Source of the DNA: Paraburkholderia sejongensis
Lineage (GTDB): Bacteria; Pseudomonadota; Gammaproteobacteria; Burkholderiales; Burkholderiaceae
Assembly: GCF_020880815.1 (NCBI RefSeq)
Contig: NZ_JAJITD010000005.1
Span: 401,052-465,051, forward strand
Length of the DNA: 64,000 nucleotides
Direction of reading: 5' to 3'
In this document: in pieces, positions 8,884 through 20,827 of the stretch
Layout of the letters: every line of letters begins with the position of its first letter
How positions within the stretch are numbered: position 1 is the first letter of the stretch
The notes under the pieces: generated by a model
Databases searched by the model: none
What the model saw: only the letters and a program-made list of their open reading frames with translations
What the model was told of the DNA's origin: nothing
Position numbers and translations under genes: made by a program

Positions 8884-11268
8884 TCAGTTGGGTTGCTTGG
8901 CCGCGTGAATCGCCGACCACACGCGATGCGGGGTTGCCGGCATCTGCAGATCGGTCACGCCGAGCGGCGCGAGCGCGTCGATGATCGCGTTGATCACTGC
9001 CGGCGGCGAGCCGATCGCGCCCGCCTCGCCGCAGCCTTTGACGCCGAGCGGATTGTGCGTGCACGGCGTGCCCTTCGCGGTTTCGACGGTGAAGTCGGGC
9101 AGGTCGGACGCATGCGGCATCGCGTAGTCCATATACGAGCCCGACAGCAGCTGGCCGCTGTCGTTGTCGTACACGCAGCGCTCGAGCATCGCCTGACCGA
9201 TCCCTTGGCCGAGCCCGCCATGCACCTGGCCTTCGACGATCATCGGATTGATCACGTTGCCGAAATCGTCGACCGCGGTGAACTTCTGGATGCGCGATAC
9301 GCCGGTGTCCGGATCGACTTCGACCTCGCAGATATACGCGCCCGACGGATAGGTGAAGTTGGTCGGGTCGTAGAACGCGCTTTCCTCCAGGCCCGGTTCG
9401 AGCACGTCGAGCGGATAGTTGTGCGGCACGTACGCGGCGAGCGAGATTTCCGCGAACGCCTTGGTGCGGTCGGTGCCGGCAACGCGGAACACGCCGTTCC
9501 TGAACTCGATGTCTTCGGCCGACGCTTCGAGCAGATGCGCGGCGATCTTCTTCGCTTTCGCTTCGATCTTGTCGAGCGCCTTCGAGATCGCCGAGCCGCC
9601 GACCGCGATCGAACGCGAACCGTAGGTGCCCATCCCGAATGCGATGCGGCCGGTATCGCCGTGCACGATCTCGACGCTGTCCAGTGGAATGCCGAGGCGG
9701 TCCGCGACCACTTGCGCGAAGGTCGTTTCGTGCCCCTGGCCGTGGCTGTGCGAGCCGGTGAACACCGTCACCGAGCCGGTCGGATGCACGCGGATCTGGC
9801 CGACTTCGAACAACCCGGCGCGCGCGCCGAGCGCGCCCGCGATGTTCGACGGCGCGAGTCCGCAGGCTTCGATGTAGCACGAGTAGCCGAGCCCGCGCCG
9901 CTTGCCGTTTCGTTCGGATTCCTGCCGACGCGCGGCGAAGCCCGCGACGTCCGCGAGTTCGAGCGCGCGTGTGAGCAGCGTGTTGTAGTCGCCGGTGTCG
10001 TAGGTGAGGCCGACCGGCGTCGCGTACGGGAACTGCGTGATGAAGTTGCGGCGGCGGATTTCGGCCGGATCGAGCTTCATCTCGCGCGCAGCGGCTTCGA
10101 CCAGCCGCTCGACCACGAAGGTCGCCTCCGGCCGGCCCGCGCCCCGATACGCGTCGACCGGGACCGTATTGGTGAACACCGCCTTCACTTCCGCGTAGAT
10201 CGCCGGCGTCGCGTACTGGCCGGCGAGCAGCGTCGCGTACAGGATGGTCGGCACGCTCGACGCGAAGGTCGACAGATACGCGCCCATGTTCGCGATCGTA
10301 TGCACGCGCATCGCGAGGAACTTGCCGTCGGCGTCCATCGCGAGTTCGGCTTTGGTTACGTGGTCGCGGCCGTGCGCGTCGGACAGGAACGCTTCTGAAC
10401 GCTCCGCGGTCCACTTGACCGGCCGGCCGATCTTCTTCGACGCCCACGTCAGCGCGACGTCTTCCGCATACAGGAAGATCTTCGAGCCGAAGCCGCCGCC
10501 GACGTCCGGCGCGATCACGCGCAGCTTCGATTCCGGCAACGACAGCACGAACGCGGCCATCAGCAGGCGCTCGACGTGCGGATTCTGGTTCGCGACGTAC
10601 AGCGTGTAGCTGTCGTCCTGCGCCGAGAAGCTCGCGTTGACCGCGCGCGGTTCGATCGCGTTCGGCACGAGGCGGTTGTTGACGATGTCGAGCGTGGTCA
10701 CGTGCGCGGCTTTCGCGAACGCGGCGTCGGTCGCGGCCTTGTCGCCGTGGCCCCAGGTGTAGCAGACGTTGTCGGGCACTTCGTCGTGCACCGCCGGCTG
10801 TCCGGCGTCGGACGCATGCGCGGTGTCGACCACCGCGGGCAGCACGTCGTAATCGACTTCGATCAGCTCGGCCGCGTCCTTCGCGGCCTTGATCGAGTCG
10901 GCGATCACCAGCGCGACCTGGTCGCCGACGTGGCGCGCCTTCGTATGCGCGATCACCGGATGCGGCGGCTCGTTCATCGGCTTGCCATCGGTGCTGTGGA
11001 TCAGCCAGCCGCATGGCAGGCCGCCCACTTTTTCGGCGGCGAGGTCCGCGCCGGTGAAGATCGCGACCACGCCCGGCGATTGCCGCGCGGCGTTGATGTC
11101 GATGCTGTTGATCTTCGCGTGCGCGTGCGGCGAGCGCAGGAACACCGCGTAGGTTTGCTGCGGCAGCACGATGTCGTCGGTGTACTGGCCTTTGCCGGTC
11201 AGGAATCGATAGTCTTCCTTACGTTCGACGGCGGCGCCGATCAGGCTCGGGGTATCGGGTGCGTTCAT
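8884..11268 (-). CDS. Xanthine dehydrogenase family molybdopterin-binding subunit (CoxL-like, form II)
   Basis: Large catalytic subunit of 794 aa with the usual order: N-terminal a/b hammerhead domain ([19 protein letters not shown]), Mo-pterin domain 1 ([12 protein letters not shown]), substrate loop, and Mo-pterin domain 2 ([18 protein letters not shown] with the base-like Glu). The active-site loop reads [15 protein letters not shown]. True CO dehydrogenases (form I) carry AYxCSFR there, so this is a form II enzyme whose substrate is not established. ATG at 11268 follows GAGGAGCCGACG. Operon position between Fe-S and FAD subunit genes is canonical. Confidence 0.92.
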   Translation of the reverse strand: MNAPDTPSLIGAAVERKEDYRFLTGKGQYTDDIVLPQQTYAVFLRSPHAHAKINSIDINAARQSPGVVAIFTGADLAAEKVGGLPCGWLIHSTDGKPMNEPPHPVIAHTKARHVGDQVALVIADSIKAAKDAAELIEVDYDVLPAVVDTAHASDAGQPAVHDEVPDNVCYTWGHGDKAATDAAFAKAAHVTTLDIVNNRLVPNAIEPRAVNASFSAQDDSYTLYVANQNPHVERLLMAAFVLSLPESKLRVIAPDVGGGFGSKIFLYAEDVALTWASKKIGRPVKWTAERSEAFLSDAHGRDHVTKAELAMDADGKFLAMRVHTIANMGAYLSTFASSVPTILYATLLAGQYATPAIYAEVKAVFTNTVPVDAYRGAGRPEATFVVERLVEAAAREMKLDPAEIRRRNFITQFPYATPVGLTYDTGDYNTLLTRALELADVAGFAARRQESERNGKRRGLGYSCYIEACGLAPSNIAGALGARAGLFEVGQIRVHPTGSVTVFTGSHSHGQGHETTFAQVVADRLGIPLDSVEIVHGDTGRIAFGMGTYGSRSIAVGGSAISKALDKIEAKAKKIAAHLLEASAEDIEFRNGVFRVAGTDRTKAFAEISLAAYVPHNYPLDVLEPGLEESAFYDPTNFTYPSGAYICEVEVDPDTGVSRIQKFTAVDDFGNVINPMIVEGQVHGGLGQGIGQAMLERCVYDNDSGQLLSGSYMDYAMPHASDLPDFTVETAKGTPCTHNPLGVKGCGEAGAIGSPPAVINAIIDALAPLGVTDLQMPATPHRVWSAIHAAKQPN

Positions 11269-11278
11269 CGTCGGCTCC

Positions 11279-11812
11279 TCAGGCGGCGGGCGCGGTGGCC
11301 GCGCCGGCGTTGGCGGGACTGCCCGCATGCGCGTCCGACGCGCCGCGCTTCATCCCTTCGGCGCCTTCGAGCACGGCCTTGACGATGTTGTGATAGCCGG
11401 TACAGCGGCACAGATTGCCGTCGAGCTGCGCGCGTACGTCGTCGCCTGTCAGGTCGGGCTGCCGCTCGACCAGCGACACCGCGCTCATCACCATCCCCGG
11501 CGTGCAGAAGCCGCATTGCAGACCGTGGCAGTGCTTGAACGCGGCCTGCATCGGATGCAGCGCGCCGTTCTGTGCGAGTCCTTCGATCGTGGTGACTTCG
11601 GCGCCGTCCGCCTGGACCGCGAGAATGTTGCAGGATTTGATCGCGCGGCCGTTCAGATGCACCGTGCAGGCGCCGCATTGCGCGGTATCGCAGCCGATGT
11701 GCGTGCCGGTCAGGCGCAGCTGCTCGCGCAGGAACTGGACTAGAAGGGTGCCGGGATCGATCGAGGCGCTCACGGGTGCGCCGTTGACCGTCAGACTGAT
11801 GCTGATCGCCAT
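11279..11812 (-). CDS. (2Fe-2S)-binding subunit of molybdenum hydroxylase (CoxS-like)
   Basis: Small subunit of 177 aa with two [2Fe-2S] domains. Plant-ferredoxin-like cluster: [16 protein letters not shown] with a further Cys in IKSCNILAV. Alpha-helical cluster: [15 protein letters not shown] and [18 protein letters not shown]. It passes electrons from the Mo site to FAD. The C-terminal 25 residues are an Ala/Gly tail beyond the usual about 155 aa. First gene of the operon; the operon promoter must lie upstream of 11812. Confidence 0.93.
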   Translation of the reverse strand: MAISISLTVNGAPVSASIDPGTLLVQFLREQLRLTGTHIGCDTAQCGACTVHLNGRAIKSCNILAVQADGAEVTTIEGLAQNGALHPMQAAFKHCHGLQCGFCTPGMVMSAVSLVERQPDLTGDDVRAQLDGNLCRCTGYHNIVKAVLEGAEGMKRGASDAHAGSPANAGAATAPAA

Positions 11813-12208
11813 GAAGTTGTCTCCATTGTCGGCCGCACTTGGCGCAAAGCTCCTAGTGCGGTCCCATGCAACGCTGTCGGCCGCAGTCGGTGCTTCAACG
11901 CTCGCTGCGGTCCCCTGCGTCTATCGCTGTGGGTGAGACCGGACCTGTGACTTTTATTGCCCCTGCTTTCCTTCGACTGCCTGCTGACTTCTTGCGCAAG
12001 GTCCGATGAGGGTGCTACGGGTCTTATACGGCTGCCGAAAAGTAAATCACAAATCGCGCGAGCGCGCTATGAGGGGAAGTGTGTCGGCGCGCGCGAGCGC
12101 ACGAATCGGTGAGCGGAAAGAACAACGCCCCGTCATGCGGTGCATGACGGGGCGTATCGACAGATCAGCGGAAAACCGGGCTCGGGCCGCCGGCCCGAAC
12201 CGGCAAAC
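11813..12208. other. Intergenic: hydroxylase operon promoter side and permease terminator
   Basis: 396 bases. The right part holds a strong hairpin (see terminator at 12125). The left part should contain the promoter of the hydroxylase operon, but no clear -35/-10 or regulator site was recognised. No supported gene. Confidence 0.4.
12125..12155 (-). terminator. Rho-independent terminator of the amino acid permease gene
   Basis: Perfect 14-bp inverted repeat ACGCCCCGTCATGC / GCATGACGGGGCGT with a 3-base loop. Read on the minus strand it is followed by TGTTCTTTCC, and it lies about 55 bases after the permease stop codon. Confidence 0.7.
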
Positions 12209-13600
12209 TCACTTCGCCAGCTTCGAATGGCGGCGCGAATAACCGAAATAAACCAGCATGCCGAACGCGAGCCAGATACCGAACGCGGTCCAGGTAATGC
12301 CTTGCAGATTGAGCATCAGGAACAGGCACGACGCGACCGCGAGCACCGGCACCACCGGCACGCCCGGGCAACGGAACGCGCGCGGCAGGTCCGGGTGGGT
12401 CTTGCGCAGCACCAGCACCGCGATCGACACCATCGAGAACGCGGCCAGCGTGCCGATATTGATCAGTTCGGCCAACACATTGAGCGGCACCAGCGCGCCG
12501 ATCAGGCCGAAGAAAATGCCGACCAGCCAGGTCGTGAAGAAAGGCGTCGAGAAGCGCGGATGCACCTTCGACAGCTTCGCCGGCAGCAGGCCGTCGCGCG
12601 ACATCGCGAAGATCACGCGGGTCTGACCGTAGGCCATCACCAGAATCACCGTCAGCATGCCGAGCACCGCGCCCAGATCGATGAAGCCGGCGACCCAGTT
12701 CTGCCCGGCCAGTTGCAGCGCATACGACACCGGGTGCGAGATGCCGACGAACTTGCTCGACGGCACGATGCCGGTGACGACCGCCGCGACCGCGACGTAC
12801 AGCACCGCGCACACGCCGAGCGATGCGATGATGCCGACCGGCAGATCGCGCTTCGGATTCTTCACTTCCTCGGCCGCCGACGACACCGCGTCGAAGCCGA
12901 TGAACGCGAAGAACATCACCGCGGCCGCGCCGAACACGCCGCTCCAGCCGTTCGGCATGAACGGATGCCAGTTGGCCGGGGTCACGTGGAACACGCCGAC
13001 TACGATCACCAGCAGCACCACGGTGACCTTGATCGCGACCATGATGTTGTTGATCTTCGCCGATTCGCGGATGCCGACCGACAGCAGCGTGGTGATCGCC
13101 ATCATCACGAGGAACGCGGGCAGGTTGAACAGCGTATGCACGCCCGGAATCGCGCCGGGCGCCGCGGACAGCGCAACCGGCAGCGACACCCCGAAGCCCG
13201 ACAGCAGCGACTGCAGATAACCGGACCAGCCGACCGACACCGCCGAAGTGGCGAGCCCGTATTCGAGCATCAGGTCCCAGCCGATGATCCACGCGGCCAG
13301 TTCGCCGAGCGTCGCATACGAGTACGTGTAGATCGAGCCGGCGACCGGGATCGTCGATGCGAATTCCGCGTACGCGAGCGCGGCGAAGCCGCAGGCGATC
13401 GCCGCGATCACGAACGAGATCATCAGCGCGGGGCCGGCCTGGACCGCGCCGGTGCCGGTCAGCACGAAGATGCCGGTGCCGATGATGGCGCCGACGCCGA
13501 GGAACGTGAGGTCCAGCCCGCCGAGGGCCTTTTTCAGGCCGGCGGTCTGAGCGCTGGTCGCGAGCAGATGCTCGACGCTCTTTTTGCGAAACAGGGACAT
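12209..13600 (-). CDS. APC superfamily amino acid permease (cationic amino acid transporter type)
   Basis: A 463-residue inner-membrane permease with about 12 hydrophobic segments. The N-terminal signature GLDLTFLGVGAIIGTGIFVLTG (first part LGVGAIIGTGIF) is the unwound TM1 substrate-binding helix of APC proteins. Later segments (FFAFIGFDAVSSAAEEVKNP) match the CAT/YfnA group, whose members import amino acids. Substrate cannot be fixed. The start MSLFRKKSVEHLL at 13600 is family-typical; the longer frame adds eight unsupported residues. Stand-alone unit with its own terminator. Confidence 0.88.
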   Translation of the reverse strand: MSLFRKKSVEHLLATSAQTAGLKKALGGLDLTFLGVGAIIGTGIFVLTGTGAVQAGPALMISFVIAAIACGFAALAYAEFASTIPVAGSIYTYSYATLGELAAWIIGWDLMLEYGLATSAVSVGWSGYLQSLLSGFGVSLPVALSAAPGAIPGVHTLFNLPAFLVMMAITTLLSVGIRESAKINNIMVAIKVTVVLLVIVVGVFHVTPANWHPFMPNGWSGVFGAAAVMFFAFIGFDAVSSAAEEVKNPKRDLPVGIIASLGVCAVLYVAVAAVVTGIVPSSKFVGISHPVSYALQLAGQNWVAGFIDLGAVLGMLTVILVMAYGQTRVIFAMSRDGLLPAKLSKVHPRFSTPFFTTWLVGIFFGLIGALVPLNVLAELINIGTLAAFSMVSIAVLVLRKTHPDLPRAFRCPGVPVVPVLAVASCLFLMLNLQGITWTAFGIWLAFGMLVYFGYSRRHSKLAK

Positions 13601-13943
13601 TGGCGTGGGTCTCCAGTAGTGCACGCGTGTTGCGCGCCGAATGTCGGGAAAACCCGGGATTCTAGCGGATACGTGCGATCGGGCTGCCCGTTCAACGCGA
13701 TTTCGGAGTGCCGGCGACGGGCGGAAACTCCCGCCAGGACGGGCGTTCGGGGTGGTCTTGCAGTTCCGGGCCGGGGCTGGCGATAAAGATTACCGGGATA
13801 AGCGATTAACGGGGAGGGAATCGCTCGCGTGGCGCGCGCGCCACGCCGGCCGGTCGGCGGCGCGGTGCCGCAGCGGGGTGGCGCAAGAGCGGGCTGCTTC
13901 GGCCGGTCCGCTTGCTCCACGCGGCACCGCCGAAGCGGCGCGC
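13601..13943. other. Intergenic, no gene seen
   Basis: 343 bases between the permease start and the response-regulator stop, both on the minus strand. Should contain the permease promoter and the end of the two-component transcript. Open frames on the other strand lack codon-use or motif support. Confidence 0.4.
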
Positions 13944-14600
13944 TCAGCCGGCCATCGCCGGATTCAGATCGACGAGGCGATTGCTCATCACGTAGAACGT
14001 CAGCTCCGCGTTGTTGCGCAGCTTCATCTTCTCCAGCAGCCGGGTGCGATACACGCTGACCGTTTTCACCGACAACGACAGCGTCGCCGCGATGTCGGTC
14101 AGCCGCTTGCCCGATGCGAGCATGCACAGCGTCTGGTATTCGCGGTCGGAGAGCTTTTCGTGCGGCAGCTGCTCGCCGTCGAACGACACGTAGTCGGCGA
14201 GCGCCTCGGCCATCGCCGGGCTCACGTATTTGCGGCCGGCGGCGACCTGCTGGATCGCGCGGATCATCTGCGCGGCATCGACGGTCTTCGACAGATAGCC
14301 GGACGCGCCGGCCTTCAGCGCGCGCACCGCGTACTGGTCCTCGCGGTACATCGAGAACATCAGCACGGCGACCCGCGGGGCCTTGCGCTTCAGGCGCTTC
14401 AGCACTTCGACGCCGTTCATGTCGGGCAGCGAAATGTCGAGCAGCACGACGTCGAAGCTTTGCTGGCCGACCGCTTCGAGCGCTTCGCCGCCGTTTTGCG
14501 CCTCGGCCACCTCGCGCGCGATGCCGCGATCGAGCAGCAACTGACGCACGCCCTGGCGGACCACCGCGTGATCTTCGACGATCAGGATGCGCAGGCTCAT
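13944..14600 (-). CDS. NarL/FixJ family response regulator
   Basis: A 218-residue regulator. Receiver domain: acidic pocket IVEDHAVVRQ, phospho-acceptor Asp in VVLLDISLPDMNG (about residue 55), and conserved Lys in GYLSKTVD. The C-terminal LuxR-type helix-turn-helix is LSDREYQTLCMLASGKRLTD followed by the recognition helix region VKTVSVYRTRLLEKM. ATG at 14600 was chosen because the receiver domain begins there; upstream sequence belongs to the kinase gene. Ten bases separate it from the kinase gene, so they form an operon. Confidence 0.92.
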   Translation of the reverse strand: MSLRILIVEDHAVVRQGVRQLLLDRGIAREVAEAQNGGEALEAVGQQSFDVVLLDISLPDMNGVEVLKRLKRKAPRVAVLMFSMYREDQYAVRALKAGASGYLSKTVDAAQMIRAIQQVAAGRKYVSPAMAEALADYVSFDGEQLPHEKLSDREYQTLCMLASGKRLTDIAATLSLSVKTVSVYRTRLLEKMKLRNNAELTFYVMSNRLVDLNPAMAG

Positions 14601-14610
14601 GATGGCCGGC

Positions 14611-15513
14611 TCACGCTTGCAGCGCGCGCCGGGCGGCGCGCGGCGCGGTGATGGGGGCGAGCAGCGCGTCCCAGGCGAAGCGGGCGAGGAGCTGCGTGCC
14701 GCGCTGAGCGGCGTGTGCCGCTTTGGCATTGGGGGTGGCGTTGGGGTTGGCGGTTGCGGTGACGTTGGCGCTCGCGCGCCGTGCGCTCACGCGCAGCGTG
14801 CCGTCGAACGCGGCGCAGCGCGCCTGCATGCCGGTGAGCCCGAAATGGCCGCCGTGCGTGCTGCCGTGGCGCTTTTGCGCACCGCGCGGCATGCCGATTC
14901 CGTCGTCGCTGACGACCAGCTTCAGATGGCGCGCGCCGGCCTCGATCCGCACCTCGACGCGGTTCGCCCGCGCATGCTTCGCGACGTTGTTCAGCGCTTC
15001 CTGCGCGACCCGGAACACCGCGAGCGCCGCGTCGGCGGACAGGCCAGCGAGCCGCGCGTCGTCGGTGCAGCTGAACGACGTGAGCAAGCGGGTGCGGCCG
15101 GCGAATTCCTCGAGCCACTGCCGCAGCGCCACGCCGACGCCCCGCTCGAACGACGGCGCGTGCAGTTGCGCGACGGCCGCGCGATGGGCCGCGCAGACTG
15201 CATCGAGCGAACGGTTGGTGAGCGCAAGCGCGGCCGTGCATTGCGGCGGCGCGTCGGCCGCCAGCCAGGTCTCGACGCCGGCGAGCGCGAAGCGCGTCGC
15301 GGTCAGCTCGGCGCCGACGCCGTCGTGCAACTCGCGCGCGATGTGGCGGCGCACGCTCTCCTGCGCGTCGACCAGCTCGGCCGACAGCTCGCGCACGCGC
15401 GCACGCAATTGTTCCAGCTCGCGCTGCGCGGCGTGCGACGGGGCGTCGAAGCCATCACGCGGCGCCGGCGAGGCCAGCGGCGCGTCGAATGGGACGGCAG
15501 TCGACGTATCCAT
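14611..15513 (-). CDS. Soluble NarX-type sensor histidine kinase
   Basis: A 300-residue kinase of the HisKA_3 group. Coiled-coil-like stretch RELEQLRARVRELSAELVDA, then the phospho-acceptor motif RRHIARELHDGVGAEL, then HATPase boxes EALNNVAKHA (N), DDGIGMP (G1) and FGLTGMQAR (G2). No transmembrane segment or recognisable sensor domain is present, so the signal must be cytoplasmic or brought by a partner. A 60-residue Ala/Asn-rich C-terminal tail is unusual. ATG at 15513 follows GAGAGGA. Pairs with the downstream response regulator. Confidence 0.88.
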   Translation of the reverse strand: MDTSTAVPFDAPLASPAPRDGFDAPSHAAQRELEQLRARVRELSAELVDAQESVRRHIARELHDGVGAELTATRFALAGVETWLAADAPPQCTAALALTNRSLDAVCAAHRAAVAQLHAPSFERGVGVALRQWLEEFAGRTRLLTSFSCTDDARLAGLSADAALAVFRVAQEALNNVAKHARANRVEVRIEAGARHLKLVVSDDGIGMPRGAQKRHGSTHGGHFGLTGMQARCAAFDGTLRVSARRASANVTATANPNATPNAKAAHAAQRGTQLLARFAWDALLAPITAPRAARRALQA

Positions 15514-15926
15514 GGAGATTCCTCTCAGGAAACGGGTGGATGACGAAAGCGGGCGGGATGGCAAAACACGAATGTCGAACCTTTCCGAGCTGATCGTCGC
15601 GGGCGCGGCGCGACGGATAATTGCTACGGCTCAAGGTAACGAAATTTACATTCAGTAACAAGTCGGGCGGACCACGACAGGCATCGAATTTGTCCTAACT
15701 TGGTGCGCGATGATATCTCAAAAAAAAGAAAAGTGCAGTCGCACCAAGGCTTAGCGCCGGTTTGTTAGAAATCGCTTGATGTATTTTGCATGACCAACAT
15801 GTCAGAAAAATGCCGACGCCAAATGTTAAATGGACGAGGGCAATTTGTAACCGGCAACAAAAAAGGAGCCCGTAGGCTCCTTTGCAGTAATTCGCGGCGC
15901 GCGGGCCGCGAAAACGTGTGTGTCGC
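15514..15926. other. Intergenic with terminator of the fpr transcript
   Basis: 413 bases, noticeably A/T-richer between 15640 and 15860 than the flanks, as expected for the promoter of the two-component operon. The only clear element is the hairpin at 15857-15883. Confidence 0.45.
15857..15883 (-). terminator. Rho-independent terminator after fpr
   Basis: AAAGGAGCC - CGTA - GGCTCCTTT: perfect 9-bp stem and tetraloop. On the minus strand it is followed by a run of T (TTTTTTGTTG). It lies 44 bases after the fpr stop codon. Confidence 0.85.
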
Positions 15927-16697
15927 TCAGCCGACGAAGGCCTTTTCGACCACGTAGTGACCCGGCTCGTTGTTGCTGCCTTCCTTGAAGCCCAGGTCGT
16001 CGAGCAGCTTGCGCGTGTCGCGCAGCATGTGCGGGCTGCCGCACAGCATGACGCGGTCGTTTTCGAGCGAAAAGCCCGGCACGCCGAGGTCGGCGAACAG
16101 CTTTTCGGTTTCGATCAGCTCGGTGATGCGGCCGCGGTTCTGGAACGCTTCGCGCGTGACGGTCGGGTAGTACAGCAGCTTTTCCTGCACCAGTTCGCCG
16201 AGGTGCTCGTGCGCCGGCAGGTGGTCGGTGATGTATTCCTTGTACGCGAGTTCGTCGACGAAACGGCAGGTGTGGGTCAGCACCACGCGCTCGTAGCGGT
16301 CGTAAATGTCCGGATCTTTAATGATCGACATGAACGGCGCGAGGCCCGTGCCGGTGGACAGCAGCCACAGCGTCTTGCCCGGCAGCAGGTTGTCGGCGAC
16401 CAGCGTGCCGACGGGCTTCTTGCCGATCAGCACTTCGTCGCCGACCTTCAGGTGCTGCAGACGCGACGTGAGCGGACCGTCCTGCACCTTGATGCTGAGG
16501 AATTCGAGATGTTCTTCGTAGTTCGCACTCGCGAGGCTGTAGGCGCGGATCAGCGGCTTGCCGTCGACCTGCAGGCCGACCATCGTGAACTGGCCGTTTT
16601 CGAAGCGGAACCCCGGGTCGCGCGTGCAGGTGAAGCTGAAAAGCGTATCGGTCCAGTGGTGGACGCTCAGGACGGTTTGTGAATTCAGGTTGCTCAT
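15927..16697 (-). CDS. fpr: Ferredoxin--NADP(+) reductase
   Basis: A 256-residue flavoprotein that exchanges electrons between NADPH and ferredoxin/flavodoxin. FAD-binding barrel: RAYSLASANYEEHLEF (RxYS motif near residue 50). NADP-binding domain: LLSTGTGLAPFMSIIKDP and MLCGSPHML. The C-terminus ends VEKAFVG, typical of the bacterial subclass I Fpr that replaces the plant-type C-terminal Tyr. Length matches the family (about 255-258). Start MSNLNSQTVLSV at 16697 chosen over a longer GC-rich extension lacking homology. Confidence 0.92.
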   Translation of the reverse strand: MSNLNSQTVLSVHHWTDTLFSFTCTRDPGFRFENGQFTMVGLQVDGKPLIRAYSLASANYEEHLEFLSIKVQDGPLTSRLQHLKVGDEVLIGKKPVGTLVADNLLPGKTLWLLSTGTGLAPFMSIIKDPDIYDRYERVVLTHTCRFVDELAYKEYITDHLPAHEHLGELVQEKLLYYPTVTREAFQNRGRITELIETEKLFADLGVPGFSLENDRVMLCGSPHMLRDTRKLLDDLGFKEGSNNEPGHYVVEKAFVG

Positions 16698-17190
16698 GGC
16701 TTCTTGGATAGTGCGAAAACAAAGGCGGCCAGTCGTTGGAGCCGGCCGGCACGGCAATGGGCGATGCTGCGCGCTTCTGGGCGCGGTGGCGTTTCCCCCG
16801 CGGGCGGGAGTTACGCGCAATCCGCCATTTTACCGTGCCCGGCGGACGGGGCCTCGGCGCGACGGTCGAGCGAGGTAAAGCGGGTTGCCGGACCAGCAAA
16901 GCGTGGGCGCCGGTGGCTTGGCGCCGCAAAGTACGTCGGCGTGAGTGCGGCCGTGCTTCAGCGGGGTACGGCGATTCGGCGAACGCCGCGCGGGGCGGCT
17001 GCCATTGACTGCCCGGCAGGCGCGATAAGCAGCGCGGCGCGCGGACGACAATTTTCAGGATGATACCTAAAGGTAACGTGCAGTGCAGCATTGACCCTGC
17101 TGAGAAAACTGGCAAACGGGGGGCGCAACGGACCCCGAAGCGCCCGACCCGCCCGATCCTTCCCAAGCCGCCCGACTCGCCCGACTCGCC
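16698..17190. other. Intergenic, no gene seen
   Basis: 493 bases upstream of fpr and downstream of the sugar transporter operon. Open frames on both strands are GC-driven. Must hold the fpr promoter; no clear element recognised. Confidence 0.4.
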
Positions 17191-18144
17191 TTAAGCCGCA
17201 GCCCGCTTCGCCCCGCGCTGCTTCAGCACCCGCGCCTGCAGCACGATCACCAGCAGCAGGAACACGCCGCGAATCACCGACTGCCAGTACGCGGACAGGC
17301 TGATGAACCCCAACCCGTTCTCGAAGTTCAGCAGATTGAACACGAGCCCGAGCAGCAGCACGCCGGCGATCGTCATCGCGACCGAGCCTTCGCCGCCCGT
17401 CAGCAGCGTGCCGCCGAGCACGACCGCCGAGATCGCGAACAGCTCCCAGCCGACCCCTTCGTTCGGCTGCCCGGCGCCGAACTGCGCGGCGAGGATCACG
17501 CCGGCCATCCCGGCCAGCAGGCCGCTGACCGCATACGCGAGCACCAGCGTGCGGTCGACGTTCAGGCCCATCAGCCGCGTCGCTTCCTCGCTGCCGCCGA
17601 TCGCCAGCGAATGCCGGCCGAAGCGCGAACTGCGCAGCGCGAGCCAGCCGGCCACCGCCGCGACCAGCGCGACCAGACCCGGAATCGGCAGCCCGAACAG
17701 GTCGCCCTGGCCGAAGTCGCCGAAGTTCGATTCGGCGGCAATCGACACCGCATCGTTCCTGCCGAGCAGCAGCGCGACGCCGTGCGCGCCCAGACTGGTC
17801 GCGAGCGTGACGATGAACGGCAGGATCTTGAGCCGGGTGATCATCACCCCGTTCAGCACGCCGACCGCGAGCCCGGCCGCGCAGCCGGCCAGCACCGCGA
17901 CCCAGCCGCCGTACACGCTGGTCAGCGCGGCGACCACGCTGGCGAGCGCCGCGACCGTGCCGACCGACAGATCGATCCCGCCGGTGATGATCACGAACGC
18001 CATGCCGATCGAGATCAGCGCGAACATCGAGTTGTAGCGCCAGAACGACGTGATGTTGTACGCCGAGCCGAAGTGCTCGTAGCGCACGAGGCCGAGCACG
18101 ACCAGCGCCGCGAGCGCGAGCAGGATAGGAAGATTCTTTTTCAT
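17191..18144 (-). CDS. yjfF: Sugar ABC transporter permease YjfF
   Basis: A 317-residue inner-membrane permease of the BPD_transp_2 family with about 8-9 hydrophobic segments. Signature stretches: FVIITGGIDLSVGTVAAL and AISAVVLGGTLLTGGEGS, typical of ribose/galactofuranose-type permeases. Last gene of the ytfQ-ytfR-ytfT-yjfF order, which in E. coli imports galactofuranose. Separated by 30 bases from ytfT. Confidence 0.85.
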   Translation of the reverse strand: MKKNLPILLALAALVVLGLVRYEHFGSAYNITSFWRYNSMFALISIGMAFVIITGGIDLSVGTVAALASVVAALTSVYGGWVAVLAGCAAGLAVGVLNGVMITRLKILPFIVTLATSLGAHGVALLLGRNDAVSIAAESNFGDFGQGDLFGLPIPGLVALVAAVAGWLALRSSRFGRHSLAIGGSEEATRLMGLNVDRTLVLAYAVSGLLAGMAGVILAAQFGAGQPNEGVGWELFAISAVVLGGTLLTGGEGSVAMTIAGVLLLGLVFNLLNFENGLGFISLSAYWQSVIRGVFLLLVIVLQARVLKQRGAKRAAA

Positions 18145-18174
18145 CGCATCGAGTCCTGAGATGGCGTGCGCGGA

Positions 18175-19201
18175 TCAGCGCGCGCGCCGCTGCACATAAA
18201 CGGCCGCGACGATGATGCCGGCCTTCACGACCAGCGCGGCCGCATCGGGGATGCCGTGCGCGAGCAGCGTGTAGCGCAGCAACTGGATGATCAGCGCGCC
18301 GATCAGCGTGCCGCCGATATACGCCTTGCCGCCGGTCAGCGCGGTGCCGCCGACCGCGACCGCGGCGATCGCGTCGAGCTCGACGCCGAGTCCGACCACG
18401 TTCGCATCCGACGACGAATTCACCGAGATCGAGATCAGCCCCGCGAGCCCGGCGAGCGCCGCGCACAGCGTGTAGGCGATCAGCTTGATGGTCGCGGTCG
18501 GCACGCCGCACAGATAGGCCGCCTTCTCGTTGCCGCCGGTGATCAGCAGATACTGGCCGAACAGCGTCTTGCGCACGATCCACGCGAAGAGGCCAACCAG
18601 CGCGAGCATCAGCAGCACCTGGAACGGCACGCCGGCGACCTTGCCGAGCGCGATCCACTGGAACGCGGGCGTATTGAACGCCTGCAGACTGCCGTCGGTG
18701 ACGACTTGCGCGATCCCGCGTCCGGCGATGAACAGCACCAGCGTCGCGACGATCGGCTGCACCGCCAAACGTGTGACCAGCAATCCGTTGAACACGCCGC
18801 ATGCGGCGGCCGCGAGCACCGGCAGCACGAACGCGAGCCCGATGCCGAGCGGCCCCTGAATATTCAGGAACAGCATCGGCGCGAGCGCGCCCGAAATCGC
18901 CATCGATGCGCCGACCGACAGATCGATCCCGCCGGTCGCGACCACCAGCGTCATGCCGATACCGACGATCACGATCGTCACGACCTGGGTCATGTTCACG
19001 TTGAAGGTCTGCAACGACCAGAAGTGCGGCGTGAAGATCAGGTTGAACAGCACCATCGCGAGCAGCACGATCACTTCGCGCTGCATCGCCAGATGGCGCA
19101 ATTTCTGCACGGTGCTCGATGCGCGCGTGCGCGGGGTGGCCGCCGACTGCAACGGCGCAGCGGCGCCCGGCGCCTCGGCCGGCAGCGAATTTGAATGAAG
19201 C

Positions 19202-19212
<11 letters not shown>
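18175..19212 (-). CDS. ytfT: Sugar ABC transporter permease YtfT
   Basis: A 345-residue permease, second of the two in this operon. After a cytoplasmic Ala-rich N-terminus (about 40 aa) it carries TM segments and the family stretch LVVATGGIDLSVGASMAISG and AVAVGGTALTGGKAYIGG. The start overlaps the ytfR stop by 11 bases, indicating translational coupling. It would form a heterodimer with YjfF in the membrane. Confidence 0.85.

Positions 19213-20827
<1,615 letters not shown>

Noticed and set aside
8854..10398. Plus-strand 514-codon frame across the hydroxylase operon
   Set aside because: Antisense to the well-supported Mo subunit; composition is Arg-rich without domains.
12140..13786. Plus-strand 548-codon frame across the permease gene
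   Set aside because: Antisense shadow of a membrane protein; dominated by Arg, His, Asp and Gln.
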